Shown piece by piece: positions 7,442 through 16,744 of a stretch of DNA of 36,006 nucleotides (position 1 is its first letter; each line of letters starts with the position of its first letter). Made by a program: the position numbers and the translations under genes. Source of the stretch: JANNFX01 sp031380225 (GTDB lineage Bacteria; Pseudomonadota; Alphaproteobacteria; Rhizobiales; Hyphomicrobiaceae). The notes under the pieces are model-generated. The model worked only from the letters and a program-made list of their open reading frames with translations, did not search any database and was not told the origin of the DNA. Location of the stretch: assembly GCA_031380225.1 (NCBI GenBank), contig JANNFX010000027.1, positions 1 through 36,006 on the forward strand, read 5' to 3'.

Positions 7442-10330
7442 CTATTCCGCGGCCTCGGCCGGAGTCGCGATACGGCGGCTCTGCTCGGTGAAGGCTTCGT
7501 AGTCCTTCTGATACTTGGTCGGACCGTTGGATGGCGACACTTGAACCGCCGTCACCTTGAATTCTGGGCAATTGGTCGCCCAGTCCGAGTAGTCGGTCGT
7601 GATGACATTAGCCTGTGTCATCGGATGATGGAACGTCGTGTAAACAACGCCAGCAGCCACGCGATCCGTTATGGTGGCGCGTAACGCCGTTTCACCGGCG
7701 CGGCTGCGCAATGTGCACCAATCACCATCCTTGACGCCGCGCTGTTCGGCGTCGTGTGGATTGATCTCAAGCCGGTCTTCTTCGTGCCACAACGAGTTCG
7801 GAGTGCGGCGCGTCTGCGCGCCGACGTTATACTGCGACAGGATACGGCCCGTGGTCAAGATGAGCGGGAACTTGGCGCCCGTGCGTTCGTCGGTCGGGAT
7901 GTATTCCGTCATCATGAAACGGCCCTTGCCGCGCGTGAACTCTTCCGCGTGCATGACTGGCGAACCAGTCGGGTGCTTTTCATCGCACGGCCACTGTACT
8001 GAGCCATGCACGTCCAAGTAGTCGAAGCTGACGCCTTTAAACGTCGGCGTCAGCAGAGCGATTTCTTCGAGGATTTCGCCAGCGTTCTTATAATCCCACG
8101 GCAGGCCCATAGCGCGCGCGATGAGCTGCGTCACTTCCCAATCGGCATAACCGTTCTTCGGCGACATCACCTTGGTCACACGCTGAATACGGCGCTCGGC
8201 GTTGGTGAAGGTGCCGTCCTTCTCAAGGAAGGTCGAGCCCGGCAGGAACACGTGGGCGTAGTTAGCGGTTTCGTTCAAGAACAAGTCTTGCACGACAACG
8301 CATTCCATGGCCGCAAGACCTGACGACACGTGATGTGTATCGGGGTCCGACTGCAGGATATCCTCACCGCAAATGTAGATGGCTTTGAAGGTGCCTTCGA
8401 CGGCGGCATCGAGCATGTTCGGAATGCGGAGGCCAGGCTCAGCGTCAATCTTGCAATTCCAGGCACTTTCGAATAGCGCACGCGCCGCACTGTCTGAGAC
8501 GTGACGATAGCCCGTCAACTCATGCGGGAATGATCCCATATCGCAGGCGCCCTGCACGTTGTTCTGGCCGCGCAGCGGGTTCACACCAACGCCGGGGCGG
8601 CCGATGTTGCCGGTCACCATGGCAAGATTGGCGATGCACATTACCGTCGATGAGCCCTGGCTGTGCTCGGTCACGCCGAGGCCGTAGTAGATCGCCGCGT
8701 TGCCGCCGGTGGCGAACAGACGAGCCGCCGCGCGAACGTCTGCAGCTGGAACGCCGGTGTATTTCTCCATATCTTCGGGAGAATTTTCCTTGGCGCCAAC
8801 GAACGCCGCCCATTCCAAATATTCGTTCCAATCGCAGCGATGGCGAATGAAGCTTTCATTGGTCAGCTTTTCAGTGACGATCACATGCGCCATCGAGTTC
8901 AATAGCGCGACATTGGTCGACGGCTGAAGTGCCAGATGATAGTCGGCTTCAACGTGCGGCATGCGCACCAGATCGATGCGGCGCGGATCGGCAACGATCA
9001 GCTTGGCGCCTTGGCGCAAGCGCTTCTTCATACGGCTAGCGAACACGGGGTGGCCATCGGTTGGGTTGGCGCCGATGACGAACATGACGTCGCAATGTTC
9101 GACGGAATCGAAGTCCTGCGTGCCAGCGCTTTCGCCGAACGTGGTCTTCAGGCCGTAGCCGGTTGGTGAATGGCAGACGCGCGCACAGGTATCCACGTTG
9201 TTGACGCCGAAGCCCTGCCGGATCAGCTTCTGTGTGACGAAGATGTCTTCGTTGGTGCACCGCGACGACGTAATGCCACCAACCGAACCACGGCCGTACT
9301 GCTTCTGGATGCGTTGGAAATCGCCAGCAACGCGGCCAATCGCTTCTTCCCAAGTCGTTTCGCGCCACGGATCGGTGATCTTATCGCGCACCATCGGCTT
9401 GGTGATGCGGTCGCGATGCGTTGCGTAGCCATAAGCAAAGCGGCCCTTGACACAGCTGTGGCCGCGGTTGGCCTTGCCGTCTTTCCAGGGCACCATGCGG
9501 ACCACTTCTTCGCCCCGCATTTCAGCCTTGAACGAGCAACCGACGCCGCAATAAGCACAGGTGGTGAGCACTGAATGCTCAGGCTGGCCAATTTCGATCA
9601 CAGATTTTTCTTGCAGCGTCGCTGTCGGACAGGCCTGCACGCAGGCGCCGCATGATACGCATTCCGACTTCATGAAGTCTTCGTCCATGCCAGCCGAGAC
9701 GTGGCTTTCGAAGCCACGGCCCGAAATGGTGAGCGCGAACGTGCCCTGCACTTCTTCGCAAGCGCGGACGCAGCGGTTGCAGACGATGCACTTCGAGGCG
9801 TCGAAGGTGAAGTATGGGTTGCTTTCGTCCTTGCCGAGGAAGGCGTTGTTGACCTTGCCATCGACCTTCGGGAATACGTGGTTTTCGCCTTGGTAGCCGT
9901 AACGCACTTCGCGCAGGCCGACGGCGCCGGCCATATCTTCCAATTCGCAATCGCCGTTAGCCGGGCAGGTCAAGCAGTCGAGCGGATGGTCCGAGATATA
10001 AAGTTCCATCACGCCTTTGCGGATTTGCTTGAGGCGTGGGGTTTGGGTGTGGACTGTGATGCCAGGCGCAACCGGTGTGGTGCACGATGCGGGCGTGCCG
10101 TTGCGGCCGTCAATTTCGACGAGGCACAAGCGGCATGAGCCGAAGCTGTCCAGCATGTCGGTTGCACAGAGCTTTGGAATCTCAGTTCCAATCTCCATCG
10201 CGGCGCGCATGATCGACGTACCTTCGGGCACCGTCACCGAATTTCCATCGATGGTCAGCGTCACCATTTTCTCGGACTTAGACTCCGGCGTGCCGTAGTC
10301 GATCTCTTTGATCAGCGTCAGCGGTTTCAT
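7442..10330 (-). CDS. fdsA: NAD-dependent formate dehydrogenase, molybdenum alpha subunit
   Basis: This 962-residue catalytic subunit oxidises formate to CO2. The N-terminal ferredoxin domain binds 2Fe-2S (Cys55, 66, 69, 83). A His-Cys3 cluster site follows (His115, Cys119, 122, 128), then two 4Fe-4S motifs (Cys181/184/187/191 and 224/227/230/234) and the cluster next to the cofactor (Cys258, 261, 265, 293). The Mo-bis-MGD domain has Cys386 in CARVCHSPT as the molybdenum ligand, so this is a cysteine enzyme, not a selenocysteine one. The C-terminal MopB-binding domain runs from about residue 840. AAGGA lies eight bases before the ATG. The order fdsG-fdsB-fdsA-fdhD-fdsD matches the soluble, oxygen-tolerant Fds enzymes. 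FdsA passes electrons to FdsB. Confidence 0.96.
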   Translation of the reverse strand: MKPLTLIKEIDYGTPESKSEKMVTLTIDGNSVTVPEGTSIMRAAMEIGTEIPKLCATDMLDSFGSCRLCLVEIDGRNGTPASCTTPVAPGITVHTQTPRLKQIRKGVMELYISDHPLDCLTCPANGDCELEDMAGAVGLREVRYGYQGENHVFPKVDGKVNNAFLGKDESNPYFTFDASKCIVCNRCVRACEEVQGTFALTISGRGFESHVSAGMDEDFMKSECVSCGACVQACPTATLQEKSVIEIGQPEHSVLTTCAYCGVGCSFKAEMRGEEVVRMVPWKDGKANRGHSCVKGRFAYGYATHRDRITKPMVRDKITDPWRETTWEEAIGRVAGDFQRIQKQYGRGSVGGITSSRCTNEDIFVTQKLIRQGFGVNNVDTCARVCHSPTGYGLKTTFGESAGTQDFDSVEHCDVMFVIGANPTDGHPVFASRMKKRLRQGAKLIVADPRRIDLVRMPHVEADYHLALQPSTNVALLNSMAHVIVTEKLTNESFIRHRCDWNEYLEWAAFVGAKENSPEDMEKYTGVPAADVRAAARLFATGGNAAIYYGLGVTEHSQGSSTVMCIANLAMVTGNIGRPGVGVNPLRGQNNVQGACDMGSFPHELTGYRHVSDSAARALFESAWNCKIDAEPGLRIPNMLDAAVEGTFKAIYICGEDILQSDPDTHHVSSGLAAMECVVVQDLFLNETANYAHVFLPGSTFLEKDGTFTNAERRIQRVTKVMSPKNGYADWEVTQLIARAMGLPWDYKNAGEILEEIALLTPTFKGVSFDYLDVHGSVQWPCDEKHPTGSPVMHAEEFTRGKGRFMMTEYIPTDERTGAKFPLILTTGRILSQYNVGAQTRRTPNSLWHEEDRLEINPHDAEQRGVKDGDWCTLRSRAGETALRATITDRVAAGVVYTTFHHPMTQANVITTDYSDWATNCPEFKVTAVQVSPSNGPTKYQKDYEAFTEQSRRIATPAEAAE

Positions 10331-10341
10331 GAGCGATGTCC

Positions 10342-11925
10342 TTACTCAGCGGCTTCGGCGAACTTTTTCGCCGGGCGGCCAAAATCCGTGGGGAAATGCG
10401 TCAGCGCGCTCATCACTGGATACGGCGTGAAGCCGCCCAGCGCACACAGCGAGCCGAATTTCATGGTGTTGCAGAGGTCTTCAACGACGGCCAAATTGGC
10501 CTCGACGTTTTCGCCAGCCATCACTTTGTCGACCGTTTCACGGCCGCGAACGGCACCGATCCGGCATGGCGTGCACTTGCCGCAACTTTCGATGGCGCAG
10601 AAATCAAATGCGAAGCGGGCCATCTTGGCCATGTTTGCGGTGTCATCAAACACAACCACGCCGCCGTGGCCGATCAAGCCGTCCTTCGCCGTGAAGGCCT
10701 CATAGTCGAACGGTGTTGCAAACATCGAACGCGGAAAGTATGCGCCGAGCGGGCCGCCGACTTGTACGGCCTTGACCGGTTTGCCGGAGATTGTGCCGCC
10801 GCCGATCTCGTCGACCAAATCGCCGAGCGAGATGCCGAAGGCGATCTCAAACAGACCACCGTGCTTCAAGTTGCCAGCGAGCTGGATCGGCATCGTGCCG
10901 CGCGAGCGGCCCATCCCGTAGTCGAAATATTTCTTGGCACCTTCCGACATAATAAACGGCACGGCCGCCAGCGACAACACGTTGTTGATCACGGTCGGTT
11001 GGCCGAACAAGCCCTTGTGCGCAGGGAGCGGGGGCTTGGCGCGAACCAGGCCGCGTTTGCCTTCAAGGCTTTCGAGCAGCGAAGTTTCTTCCCCACATAC
11101 ATAAGCTCCCGCGCCCATACGCACTTCGAGATGGAACGCGTTTTTGGTTCCACAAATTTTATCGCCGAGGTAGCCGGCATTCTTGGCCGCCGCGATCGCT
11201 TCATTTAGCGCGATCTCTGCGTGGGGATATTCGGAGCGCAAGTAGATGTAGCCGCGCGTAGCGCCAACGGCCAAGCCGGCGATGGTCATTCCTTCAATGA
11301 GAACGAACGGATCGCCTTCCATAATCATTCGGTCGGCGAAGGTGCCGCTATCGCCTTCGTCAGCGTTGCAGACGATGTATTTCTGCTGACCCATCGGCGT
11401 ATCGTGGACCGTTTGCCACTTGATGCCAGTCGGGAAGCCCGCGCCACCACGGCCGCGCAGGCCGGAGTCTTTGACTTCTTTACAAATGTCGGCCGGCTTG
11501 AGCTTTAACGCCTTTGCCAGGCCCTGGTAGCCGTTATGCGCTTTATAATCGGCGAGCGACACCGGATCAGTAATACCGCAACGCGCAAACGTCAGGCGCG
11601 TTTGCTTTTTGAAGAACGGGATTTGCTCAACCGCACCAACGGCAAGCTTGTGCTTGATGTTTTTGACTGGCGTGTTCTTAGCCAGCGCCATGACCAATGT
11701 CTCGGCATCGGCAGATAAGAATGGACCGAAGCCATAGCGGACGCCGCTGTTGTCTGAGATTTCGACCAGCGGCTCAAGCCACAGCATACCGCGAGAGCCA
11801 TTGCGCACAATCTCGACAGTCACGCCCTGCTTCTTGGCGGCAGCATCGATCGCAGCCACAACCTCATCGGCGCCACAAGCAACGGCGGCGGCATCTCGAG
11901 AAACATAGATCCGGGTCATGGTCAT
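10342..11925 (-). CDS. fdsB: NAD-dependent formate dehydrogenase, diaphorase beta subunit
   Basis: This 527-residue flavoprotein is related to NuoF of complex I and passes electrons from formate to NAD+. An N-terminal thioredoxin-like part (about residues 1-110) lacks a cluster motif. The FMN/NADH domain has GLRGRGGAGFPTGIKW (about 155-170) and YIVCNADEGDSGTF. A 4Fe-4S site uses Cys448, 451, 454 (ESCGKCTPC) and Cys494. The ATG at 11925 overlaps the fdsG stop in ATGA, so translation is coupled, and fdsA starts 11 bp after the stop. This is the expected subunit between FdsG and FdsA. Confidence 0.96.
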   Translation of the reverse strand: MTMTRIYVSRDAAAVACGADEVVAAIDAAAKKQGVTVEIVRNGSRGMLWLEPLVEISDNSGVRYGFGPFLSADAETLVMALAKNTPVKNIKHKLAVGAVEQIPFFKKQTRLTFARCGITDPVSLADYKAHNGYQGLAKALKLKPADICKEVKDSGLRGRGGAGFPTGIKWQTVHDTPMGQQKYIVCNADEGDSGTFADRMIMEGDPFVLIEGMTIAGLAVGATRGYIYLRSEYPHAEIALNEAIAAAKNAGYLGDKICGTKNAFHLEVRMGAGAYVCGEETSLLESLEGKRGLVRAKPPLPAHKGLFGQPTVINNVLSLAAVPFIMSEGAKKYFDYGMGRSRGTMPIQLAGNLKHGGLFEIAFGISLGDLVDEIGGGTISGKPVKAVQVGGPLGAYFPRSMFATPFDYEAFTAKDGLIGHGGVVVFDDTANMAKMARFAFDFCAIESCGKCTPCRIGAVRGRETVDKVMAGENVEANLAVVEDLCNTMKFGSLCALGGFTPYPVMSALTHFPTDFGRPAKKFAEAAE

Positions 11926-12395
11926 GCGCCGGCATCCTTCAAAATGGTATCCAGTTTCGCAGCCGTGAGGCGGCCGACAATCTTACCATCGATCATCGCC
12001 GACGGCGCTGTTGCACAAAGCCCCAAGCAATAAATTGGCTCTAGCGTAACGCGGCCATCGGCCGAGGTGTTACCGCACGAAACGCCAAGACGTTTTTCAG
12101 CGCGCACAACGAGTTCTTCGCAACCCATCGATTGGCAAGCCTCGGCACGGCACAGCTTCAAGACATGCTGGCCCGGCAATTGGCGGCGGAAGTCATGATA
12201 GAAGGTGACAACGCCATGAACTTCGGCACGCGACAGATTGAGTTCCTGGGCAATGACCGGCACAGCGGCTTCGGGAACGTGACCGAATGCATGCATGCTG
12301 GCATGGAGAACTTCCATTAACGGACCTTCACGGTCTTTATGCGCGGCAACAATCGACCGGGTGCGCTCGGCACTCCACGGTTCGTAACGGCTCAT
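11922..12395 (-). CDS. fdsG: NAD-dependent formate dehydrogenase gamma subunit (NuoE-like)
   Basis: This 157-residue subunit has the NuoE fold: an N-terminal helical bundle, then a thioredoxin-like domain binding one 2Fe-2S cluster through Cys82, Cys87 (CRAEAC) and Cys123, Cys127 (CLGLC). It works with FdsB in electron transfer to NAD+. I chose the ATG at 12395, read as MSRYEPWSAERTRS, because GGAG lies eight bases upstream. An in-frame ATG at 12473 would add 26 residues but falls inside the probable regulatory palindrome, so I treat that part as leader. It is the first gene of the fds operon. Confidence 0.93.
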   Translation of the reverse strand: MSRYEPWSAERTRSIVAAHKDREGPLMEVLHASMHAFGHVPEAAVPVIAQELNLSRAEVHGVVTFYHDFRRQLPGQHVLKLCRAEACQSMGCEELVVRAEKRLGVSCGNTSADGRVTLEPIYCLGLCATAPSAMIDGKIVGRLTAAKLDTILKDAGA

Positions 12396-12472
12396 TTTTT
12401 CGTCTCCGGGCCTGGATTCTGCGACACCATGACCACAGCCGGAGCAGGCAATCAAGCGGCCGGTTTCGTGCA

Positions 12473-12526
12473 TCGATAGATTTTTTCTATCGACTGCAGT
12501 CGTTAAATAAAATCAATGAGTTGATT
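12473..12526. promoter_or_regulatory. Cluster of dyads in the fds promoter, probable LysR-type operator
   Basis: Three inverted repeats lie back to back upstream of fdsG. TCGATAG-N7-CTATCGA (12473-12493) contains a T-N11-A core, the usual shape of LysR-family binding sites. CGACTGCAGTCG (12491-12502) is a 12-bp perfect palindrome. AATCAA-TGAG-TTGATT (12511-12526) is a third dyad. The LysR gene lies directly upstream on the same strand, so it is the likely ligand, probably responding to formate or redox state. The -35/-10 boxes are not certain. Confidence 0.6.
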
Positions 12527-12567
12527 AGTTAACGCAAGTTAGAAAATAGGCTGATTTTGGACGGTTT

Positions 12568-13458
12568 TCAAACCCGCTCCTTCTCCACCTTCTTCGCGCA
12601 CGCAAGAAACGCTGAAACAGTCGGCGGGTGCGGCTCGCGGCTTTTTAGGATTAGCCCGATTTGATGGCTTACCGCCGGTTCGGTTAGTGCAATCGCCTTA
12701 AGTTGTAGTGGCGGGTCAAAGCCGCGCCCTGTTCCCAGCGCCGCGATCGTCGCCCAGCCGCCGGTTCTGACGTGCACATGCAGCATGGTCATTGAGTTTG
12801 ACTCAAAGGTTGGCGGTGGCACGTCCCCGGCTTCGGCCAGCAGCCGGTCGATGATGCGCCGGTTCTGCATATCCTTGGTTAGGAGACAGAGCGGCAGGCG
12901 CGCCGCTTCAGCCCAGGTGATCGTCTCCCGCTTGGCGAGTGGCGAGTCTGGTGCCACCAGAAGTGCATAACGCTCTTGGTAAAGCGGCAGGGTGTGGAAG
13001 CGTTGCAGAGGCTCAGTGTCGATATAGGATATGCCGACGTCCAACTCGAGGTCATCAAGTTTCGAGACGATAGCGTCCGATGGCATGGTCAACACCGTCA
13101 GCGCAACGCCAGAATGCTTGGCTTTAAAGCGCAGCGACAGGTCGGGTACGAACGGCAATGCGGTTGGGATTACGCCAAGGCGCAAGTGCCCGGTTAAGCC
13201 CAGTTTCAGAGCTTCGATTTCCTGCCGCATGGTGCGCGCATCACCGACAATGCGGCGCGCCCAATCGAGGATGCGCTCGCCTTCAGGTGTGAAGCCGATA
13301 AAGCGGGAGCCGCGTTCGACGATCAAAACGCCAAGCTGTTCTTCAAGACTTTTGAGCGCTGCCGATAGCGTTGGTTGCGTGATCCCACAGCTTTCAGCCG
13401 CACGGCCGAAATGATGCTCGCGCGACAAAGCCAACAGCAATTCAAGCTTATCGATCAT
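12568..13458 (-). CDS. LysR-family transcriptional regulator, probable fds regulator (FdsR-like)
   Basis: This 296-residue protein has the N-terminal winged helix-turn-helix of the family (about residues 15-45: REHHFGRAAESCGITQPTLSAALKSLEEQLGVLIVERG), the linker helix, and a periplasmic-binding-like effector domain from about residue 88 (HLRLGVIPTALPFVPDL). It stands just upstream of fdsG on the same strand with a dyad-rich gap between, the layout of known fds regulators. It also follows the two TauE/SafE genes by about 40 bp, so it could be co-transcribed with the sulfur cluster and respond to a sulfur signal instead. It is clearly not of the CysB subgroup by its N-terminus. Confidence 0.88.
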   Translation of the reverse strand: MIDKLELLLALSREHHFGRAAESCGITQPTLSAALKSLEEQLGVLIVERGSRFIGFTPEGERILDWARRIVGDARTMRQEIEALKLGLTGHLRLGVIPTALPFVPDLSLRFKAKHSGVALTVLTMPSDAIVSKLDDLELDVGISYIDTEPLQRFHTLPLYQERYALLVAPDSPLAKRETITWAEAARLPLCLLTKDMQNRRIIDRLLAEAGDVPPPTFESNSMTMLHVHVRTGGWATIAALGTGRGFDPPLQLKAIALTEPAVSHQIGLILKSREPHPPTVSAFLACAKKVEKERV

Positions 13459-13499
13459 GTTGAACTATAAGGCGGCTGCGCAAGGGTGCAACCGTCACG

Positions 13500-14294
13500 C
13501 TATTTATTCATCAACAAATAGGCGGCGTATATCATGACGACACTCAACGCGACCCGCAGCAGCCAGTCTGGAATACGGCCTGTGACCCTTGATCCAAGTA
13601 AGATTCCCGGCACCGAGCCGGCCAGTAGTGCGCCAAGCAACGTCATATCAACGTTCCCCAATTGCAAATGCCCAAGACCCGAAACAAGCGTCAGCGGGAC
13701 AGCATGAACAATATCTGTGCCGACGACGCGGCGCGCCGTCAGCATTGGATAGAGGCCAGTCAGGACGGCGACGCCGATTGCGCCCGCGCCAACCGATGTC
13801 AGGGCGACCATGACACCTAGCAGCAGACCGAATAGAAATGTGGGGACTTTGCGCGCCGGAATTTCAACGGCTGCGTCACCGTCACCGGCCTGATGGCGCC
13901 GCAGCCACGGATGGAGCGCTATCGCAGTTGCACTCAGAAACAGCACCACGGCTAGAACTTTTCGGATATAGACGGCGAGAAGTTGCGTGTCGGCGTGAGA
14001 AAAATACAGCCAGCACACGACCGCGAGTGCGCCCGGCAGGCTCCCGAGCGCCAGCCAGCCTAAAATTGACCAATTCACATTGCCGAGCTTCTGATGCCGG
14101 AACGCAGCGCTCGCTTTTGTGATTGAGGCAAACAGCAGGTCAGTACCGACCGCCAACGTCGGCGGCACGCCAACCGAAATCAACATCGGTGTCGTCAACG
14201 AGCCCGCACCAACGCCAGTGATGCCGATCAGGAATCCGATCAAGAACCCGCCGCCGACAATCACGTAGATATTCTGAAGAATGAGGTCTTGCAT
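13500..14294 (-). CDS. TauE/SafE family permease (first of two)
   Basis: This is an inner-membrane protein of about 264 residues with roughly eight hydrophobic segments in two halves, each beginning with the family's Gly-rich motif. These are IVGGGFLIGFLIGITGVGAGSLTTPMLI near the N-terminus and FLFGLLLGVMVALTSVGAGAIGVAVL in the second half. TauE/SafE proteins move sulfite, sulfoacetate, sulfate or related anions; direction and substrate vary. I chose the ATG at 14294; a GTG at 14330 would add 12 residues without a clear ribosome site. It lies in the minus-strand series cysH-cysD-cysN-permease-permease-lysR, so a sulfate or sulfite role is the best guess. Confidence 0.85.
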   Translation of the reverse strand: MQDLILQNIYVIVGGGFLIGFLIGITGVGAGSLTTPMLISVGVPPTLAVGTDLLFASITKASAAFRHQKLGNVNWSILGWLALGSLPGALAVVCWLYFSHADTQLLAVYIRKVLAVVLFLSATAIALHPWLRRHQAGDGDAAVEIPARKVPTFLFGLLLGVMVALTSVGAGAIGVAVLTGLYPMLTARRVVGTDIVHAVPLTLVSGLGHLQLGNVDMTLLGALLAGSVPGILLGSRVTGRIPDWLLRVALSVVMIYAAYLLMNK

Positions 14295-14365
14295 GGGCGC
14301 CTGGGTCAGAGAGATGGCAACGGCAAACACGTGGGGTGATTGTCAGATGTCAGATGGCAGAGGCG

Positions 14366-15109
14366 TCATGCGATGGCCTTGAGTATAGTTCGGAGGCTGA
14401 GGAGCACGATCACAACCCCAACCATGAGCATCAGTACTTTATCGGGAATGTGTTTCGTAGCATAGGCCGCAAACGGGGCAGCGATCACGCCGCCGATGAT
14501 TAATCCCGAGATGATCGGCCATAATTCGAGTCCTATCGTAAACAAGAACGTCGCCGAGATCACAAGTGTTACAAAGAACTCGGCTAAGTTCACGGTCCCG
14601 ATGGCATATCGCGGGGTCGTGCCCTGCCCGAGCAGCGAAGACGTCACCATGGGTCCCCAGCCGCCGCCGCCCATTGCATCGAGCAAGCCCCCGAAAAAAC
14701 CAAGCGGCGCAACAGCCTTTGGCGTGGCGCCTTCAGTTGGTTTGGCGTTCAGCGCTTTTCGGACGATCACCAACCCAAGGATCAAAAGGTATGCGCTGAT
14801 GAACGGTTTCAATTTGTCCCCTGGTAACTCGGACAGAGCATAGGCGCCGATTGCGCCGCCGATCATGCCGGGCACGGCCAAGCGGAATAACAATTTGCGG
14901 TCGACGTTTCCGAGCTTCCAGTGCGCAAGACCCGACGCGCCAGTCGTGAAGGTTTCGGCAGCATGTACGCACGCACTTGCCGTTGCCGGTGGAATGCCTG
15001 CACTCAATAATACCGATGATGTGGTCACGCCATATGCCATGCCGATGGCGCCATCGATCATTTGAGCGACGAAGCCGACAATGATGTAGAATAAGATGTC
15101 ATCTGACAA
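14366..15109 (-). CDS. TauE/SafE family permease (second of two)
   Basis: This 247-residue membrane protein has eight predicted helices and the two family repeats: YIIVGFVAQMIDGAIGMAYGV near the N-terminus and LGFFGGLLDAMGGGGWGPMVTSSLLG in the middle. It is only distantly similar to the neighbouring permease, so the pair is not a recent duplication. It follows cysN by about 57 bp on the same strand, which ties it to sulfate assimilation. In Corynebacterium a permease of this superfamily next to cysHDN (CysZ) is thought to import sulfate, and a similar role is plausible here. Export of excess sulfite is the alternative. Confidence 0.87.
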   Translation of the reverse strand: MSDDILFYIIVGFVAQMIDGAIGMAYGVTTSSVLLSAGIPPATASACVHAAETFTTGASGLAHWKLGNVDRKLLFRLAVPGMIGGAIGAYALSELPGDKLKPFISAYLLILGLVIVRKALNAKPTEGATPKAVAPLGFFGGLLDAMGGGGWGPMVTSSLLGQGTTPRYAIGTVNLAEFFVTLVISATFLFTIGLELWPIISGLIIGGVIAAPFAAYATKHIPDKVLMLMVGVVIVLLSLRTILKAIA

Positions 15110-15166
15110 GTTTATTAAATCCAGAAAGGGAGTGGTTGACGTCGTGCGGCATTAGCAAGTGCTGGC

Positions 15167-16744
15167 TCAGATCGAATAATCCGGCGGACTTTCGATTTCG
15201 ACAGCGATGCCAGCGGCGCGCAAAATGAGCGCAACCTCATTCGCCCGGCGCCGGAATTCCGCTTCACTGTTTTCGACTTTTTGCAGGTCCGAACAAAGCC
15301 CACGCTCAAGCATCGAGCGAGACAGCACGAACGTTCCGGCTCCAATCTGCGGAGCCGCAGAGCTGACTTCCGTTACAACACCGCCAGCGATCGATGCGCC
15401 TGAGACGGCATCCACCAACATGAACGAGCCGGTCTCAGGGGCATCGGCAAAGGTATCGATTGCCGCGCCCCGGCCAAGTGCAATGTGCGCAATCGCGATG
15501 TCGTTGACCGAGCAGGTCGAGGAAGGATTGGCTGCCAAAGTCTCAAGATCTAACAGCGATCGAATTTCGATGTTCGAGACCGGAACTAAATCGGTTGCGG
15601 TGCGCAACAAATACGAGCCTCTAGAATCAAAGGCCGTTTCGGACAGCCACACCATTTTGGTCTCGAGTGCGCGCGCGACGGCCGGCTGGTTGTCCGGCTT
15701 CGCGATCACAGCGCCACGCGACACGTCGATGTCGGTCTCAAGTTGAATTGCGACCGCTTGGCCGTGCGAGGCTTCTTGGAGATCGCGATCCATTTGCGCG
15801 ATGCGCTGCACGCGCGACGAGCGCTTGGACAAAGGATCGATCAGCGTATCGCCGACCTTGACCGATCCTGAACTAATTGTTCCAGCGAGGCCGCGGAAGT
15901 CGTTGCGGACATCGCGTAGTACAGTTTGCACCGGCATCCGGAATGGACCCGAGGCATCGGTGACACGACTTGGCAGGCTTTCGAGATGCTTCAGAAGCGT
16001 CGGCCCACTGTACCAGGGCATGACCTTCGATTGCTCGGCGACGTTGTCACCCGAAACCGCGGCGACGGGGATCGCTATCGCTTCCCAGAAACCGAAGCGC
16101 CACATCAGCGAACGGAAATCGGCCTCGATCTGACGGAACTTCTGCTCGGACCAATCAACCAGGTCCATTTTGTTGACGGCCAGGATCACACGCTTCACAC
16201 CGACGAGATCGAGGATCGCCGCGTGGCGCCGGGTCTGCCGCTTGATGCCGTGGCGGGCGTCAATCAAAAGTATTGCAACGTCCGCGTGGCTGGCGCCTGA
16301 CGCCATATTGCGGGTGTATTGTTCATGGCCGGGACTGTCGATGACAACGAAACGCCGCGTATCCGTATCAAAATACCGCCACGCGATATCGATGGTAATG
16401 CCCTGTTCGCGCTCGGCTACGAGCCCGTCCATTAACAAACTAAAATCAGGATTGCCGCCGTCGACCTTCTTGCCGCGCTGGAGCGTTTCGCGCTGATCGT
16501 CGTAAAGATCGGTCGCGTCCCATAGCAACCGTCCAATCAAAGTGGACTTACCGTCATCCACGGAACCACATGTCAACAACCGCAGCATACCTGACAATTC
16601 AGGCGCGACGTCCGCAAGCGACAGACCCTTCGTCGCTTTGAGAGTTGCAGACTTGCCGGTCGACGGCAGCGCAATCACGTCTGACCCCGAGACAGGCGCC
16701 AAGGGCGTAATATTCGCCTTTTGCACAGCAGGTTTGGTTGCCAT
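15167..16744 (-). CDS. cysN: Sulfate adenylyltransferase GTPase subunit
   Basis: This 525-residue GTPase, with CysD, turns sulfate and ATP into APS, driving the reaction by GTP hydrolysis. The GTPase motifs are clear: GSVDDGKST (60-68), DSPGH (136-140) and NKMD (191-194), followed by two EF-Tu-like beta-barrel domains. A C-terminal stretch of about 50 residues (VENSEAEFRRRANEVALILRAAGIAVEIESPP) is extra, and there is no APS-kinase (CysC) P-loop, so this is not a CysNC fusion. The ATG shares its A with the cysD stop (TAATG). The missing kinase fits the APS-type reductase encoded upstream. Confidence 0.95.
   Translation of the reverse strand: MATKPAVQKANITPLAPVSGSDVIALPSTGKSATLKATKGLSLADVAPELSGMLRLLTCGSVDDGKSTLIGRLLWDATDLYDDQRETLQRGKKVDGGNPDFSLLMDGLVAEREQGITIDIAWRYFDTDTRRFVVIDSPGHEQYTRNMASGASHADVAILLIDARHGIKRQTRRHAAILDLVGVKRVILAVNKMDLVDWSEQKFRQIEADFRSLMWRFGFWEAIAIPVAAVSGDNVAEQSKVMPWYSGPTLLKHLESLPSRVTDASGPFRMPVQTVLRDVRNDFRGLAGTISSGSVKVGDTLIDPLSKRSSRVQRIAQMDRDLQEASHGQAVAIQLETDIDVSRGAVIAKPDNQPAVARALETKMVWLSETAFDSRGSYLLRTATDLVPVSNIEIRSLLDLETLAANPSSTCSVNDIAIAHIALGRGAAIDTFADAPETGSFMLVDAVSGASIAGGVVTEVSSAAPQIGAGTFVLSRSMLERGLCSDLQKVENSEAEFRRRANEVALILRAAGIAVEIESPPDYSI

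Noticed and set aside
12396..12473. N-terminal extension of FdsG containing CSGCGHG
   Set aside because: The upstream ATG lies in the regulatory dyad, the downstream ATG has a good GGAG site, and FdsG proteins normally begin near it.
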